DNA from: Acanthaster planci
Taxonomy: Eukaryota; Echinodermata; Asteroidea; Valvatida; Acanthasteridae
NCBI RefSeq assembly: GCF_001949145.1
Contig: NW_019091375.1
Coordinates: forward strand, 515,081-579,080
DNA length: 64,000 bases
Reading direction: 5' to 3'
This document shows, piece by piece, positions 61,779-64,000 of this stretch. The notes under the pieces are model-generated. The model saw only the letters and a list, made by a program, of their open reading frames with translations. It made no database searches and was not told the origin of the DNA. Numbering within the stretch: the first letter of the stretch is position 1; each line of letters begins with the position of its first letter. Position numbers and translations under genes: made by a program.

Positions 61779-61926
61779 AATACGGACGTTTCATAATATT
61801 GACCAATCACCGAGCGCGAATCTGTCGACCAAGTACGCGTTTGGAAAGGGTCAACAAATTTCGTGCGTCGTGATTGGCCAACGCGTTGCAAACTCTTGGA
61901 GGCGCACTATTGTGAATCGCCCGAAT
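61779..61926. mobile_element. MITE, AACGCGTTG family (copy 2)
   Basis: Starts AATACGGACGTTTCATAATA and ends GGAGGCGCACTATTGTGAAT then CGCCCGAATT. The left arm has lost the AACGCGTTG block that copies 1 and 3 keep; the right arm is complete. Confidence 0.8.
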
Positions 61927-62846
61927 TTGTGAAGGTCTTCATCCAGAAGAAGATGCAGTTTCCTTCCGATCCTTTGAGAAGAGAACACCGCTCTTCTTCT
62001 TAGATTCGTCTCTCAATGCCCTCGCATGAAAAGAAATGAGAGCAAGTAATCATTTTCACACTTTTCGAAATCGGGTCCCCGGTATGACTTTTTTCGTTTT
62101 GTTTTGACTCTCTTGGAAATACATGTACTGGAAAAATTAATGTCTCCTTGTTGGACTTTCAAGCTTGAAAGTCATACAAACCACCGTGACCTAAGCCCTT
62201 ACCTAATTGACCCCGTACAGGGCCAGTTTCATCCAATGTTTAATATTGCATCCCGAATAGTTCAACCTCGTATTCACACACATACCAGTGTCTTTGGTCA
62301 GGTGGGAAGGCGCGTCACTTTATAAAACACCCATGCGTTTGGTCCGCGGCAACCGTACACGTACGTCCTAATCTATCCAGTTATAAAGTCCATCTTCCAA
62401 TGTCGTGTTGAAAACGCATTTACTGTCTTGGTGCTGTACCATTCGTGAGTTTCTTTGACTTGGAAACAGGGGGCAGCAGATCGTATTATTGTTTAACGAT
62501 ACAGAATAACGTAGAAATTCAATTATTTGAAAATGGAAACATTGCTTGAATCATAACTTAATAAATTATTTGAATTAGTAACAAGAATAGATTAATTTTA
62601 AAAAAGAGGTTTTTGAAGAAAAATAGTCATTATGTACAAACTGCATTGCATTGCATGAGCATTGGATGGAAGATATACAAAACCGACATCAATTTAAACC
62701 ACCTATGTACAAAAGCAACGTTACCGTGCAAACGAACATACAAAACACATAAGAAACAAAAGCACAGTGGGACCCGAATCATTCTCGCGGATGCATTTCC
62801 CACATCACGAGATTCTTCAAACATCAACCTTAACGCCAAAAAGATT

Positions 62847-63146
62847 ATACAGGCGTTTCACAATAGCTGGCCACCAATCACAATGCCTTTCTAAAAGCGC
62901 ATTGAATACAGCCGTTTCACAATAGTGCGCCACCAAGAGTTTGCAACGCGTTGCCAATCATAATGCGCGAAATTTGTCGACCCAATGCGCGTTTGGAAAG
63001 GGTCGACAAATTTTGCGCATTATGATTGGCCAACGCGTTGCAAACTCTAGGTGGCGCACTATTGTGAATCGCCCGTATTCGCGAGTTGTAATTGTCAACG
63101 AGTTGCAAACTATTGGTGGCGCACTACTGTGAGTCCCTCGTACGGG
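62847..63146. mobile_element. MITE, AACGCGTTG family (copy 3 with partial copies on both sides)
   Basis: A full copy (62905-63079) has nearly perfect arms: CACAATAGTGCGCCACCAAG, AGTTTGCAACGCGTTG and their reverse complement. A partial copy precedes it (GGCGTTTCACAATAGCTGGC at about 62850) and another follows (GAGTTGCAAACTATTGGTGG at 63095). This indicates nested or rearranged insertions. Confidence 0.85.
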
Positions 63147-63480
63147 TTTGATTTTGTTCTTTATAATGGTCAATTTCGGGCGCTTGTTCTTGACACGGGT
63201 TTCTTGTTTTGGAAAGTTCGAACGGCGGGAACTTTACCTCAAGAACACCGTTCTCGGAACTGGATCACACACCACCTCCTAGTTGAAGTTTTGCACGAGC
63301 ACAAGGAAAAATTCTTGAGATTTTGATTTTTGAACATCTGCAAAAAGTAGAGAGATGGGTCATACAGCCAGAGACAATGGGCATTTTTGTAAAATTAGCA
63401 TCAATTCTTTTCCATACCACAGAATGTTCCTATTCCTGTTTAAATAGAAAAGAATTCATCCCAGTTTTCTAAGTATTACA

Positions 63481-63560
63481 CATTCACCGCATAGACGCGC
63501 AAGTTTGTGCGCGTTTGACGCGGAGCACGTCGAGTACTCGCAAGGAAGCTAGTCTGGAAT
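63481..63560 (-). repeat. Interspersed repeat, family M copy 3 (partial)
   Basis: On the - strand: GAGTACTCGACGTGCTCCGC, GTCAAACGCGC and CTATGCGGTGAATG, matching the first half of the copies at 7130 and 36270-36470. Confidence 0.6.
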
Positions 63561-63574
63561 GTATCCAGTTCACA

Positions 63575-63745
63575 AGTGTGACGTCACTGAAGATCAAACC
63601 ACGCCCACTGCACATGCACTGCACATAGAGTTACATGCATTCATCCCCGTTTACATGGAACCATGGAATCGGAGGTTAACGCGCAAGTTCAGCGATCGTC
63701 CAATGGGAGCCTGCAAATCGTCACTTACGAACCGGATAGAATATC
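63575..63745 (+). repeat. Interspersed repeat, family L copy 2
   Basis: TGTGACGTCACTGAAGATCA, then ACCACGCCCACTGCACATGC, GGAACCATGGAATCGG and TTACGAACCGGATA, in the order seen on the - strand at 13085-13285. Both copies keep a short open frame with EPWNR, LTR, FSDR and MGAC. Confidence 0.75.
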
Positions 63746-64000
63746 CAACACATAACTAACCTACACATAACTGTGCGTACATTAAAATCACTTCGGTACT
63801 CTGTAGGCTTCACGCGCACGCCGAACGCGTGCAAGAACCCGGTGGGAAAACTTAGTATCATCTGTCTTTTTTTCGCCGGTGAGGGTGCACTTCAACTCTG
63901 GGCAGATAAGGTACCCATGGGATATCAGATGAATACTTTTTCCTCTGATATCTATGATTACACTATAGAGTACCAAAGTGATAAATCTTCTGATAACTAT

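Larger units (their letters stand above)
53201..64000. other. Upstream of the receptor gene: 5' intron/intergenic and repeats
   Basis: No exon of a known protein family was recognised over 10.8 kb. The first part is probably the long 5' intron of the receptor gene. CpG-rich DNA with GCGCATGCGCATGCAAAT near 59270-59290 and an E box (CACGTG) near 59338 could be promoter DNA. Mobile elements cluster beyond 60 kb and are listed separately. Confidence 0.5.

Noticed and set aside
1-64000. CRISPR array, operon or prophage-type system
   Set aside because: The window is clearly intron-containing animal DNA. The tandem repeats lack unique spacers of constant length.

Overview
The window is nuclear DNA from an animal. 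Its genes are split by GT-AG introns, usually 0.3 to 2 kb long, and the DNA between them is full of inverted-repeat elements and tRNA-derived SINEs. Gene content (HORMAD, ROPN1L, TBC1D7, THYN1, API5, POLR1F orthologs with recognisable animal-type exons) points to an invertebrate deuterostome. Several repeats look like types I associate with echinoderms, such as an inverted repeat starting GGCCAATTTTGTAGAGCTGC. An echinoderm, perhaps a sea star, is my best guess; this is inference, not proof.

Layout. 1-3088: no recognised gene, with a 10-bp minisatellite. 3089-6115 (+): POLR1F, the RPA43 subunit of RNA polymerase I. 10048-19952 (-): API5, 12 coding exons, interrupted by an assembly gap (12067-12677) beside a tandem repeat that carries a tRNA-like sequence. 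22062-32489 (+): a meiotic HORMA-domain protein (HORMAD/Hop1 type) in 17 coding exons, which keeps a PHD finger and a winged-helix region. 34532-37595 (-): ROPN1L, a radial-spoke/sperm-flagellum protein. 38855-41821 (+): THYN1, an EVE-domain protein. 42925-46971 (-), with a doubtful last exon at 42293-42442: TBC1D7, the third subunit of the TSC complex. 51607-53200 (-): a small single-pass receptor with one TNFR-like cysteine-rich module and no death domain. 53201-64000: no recognised coding exon, probably the remote 5' part of the receptor gene plus several mobile elements.

The genes do not form an operon-like functional unit. Three pairs face each other tail to tail (POLR1F/API5, HORMAD/ROPN1L, THYN1/TBC1D7). 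API5/HORMAD and ROPN1L/THYN1 are head to head. HORMAD and ROPN1L are both expected to act in germ cells. Exon boundaries were set by hand from splice dinucleotides, reading-frame phase and similarity to remembered vertebrate families; no alignment or transcript data were used. The most interesting points are the PHD plus winged-helix HORMAD with an 11-nt micro-exon, the orphan TNFR-like receptor, recurrent SUMO-type motifs in the POLR1F tail, the tRNA-bearing tandem unit running into the gap, and several non-autonomous inverted-repeat families.
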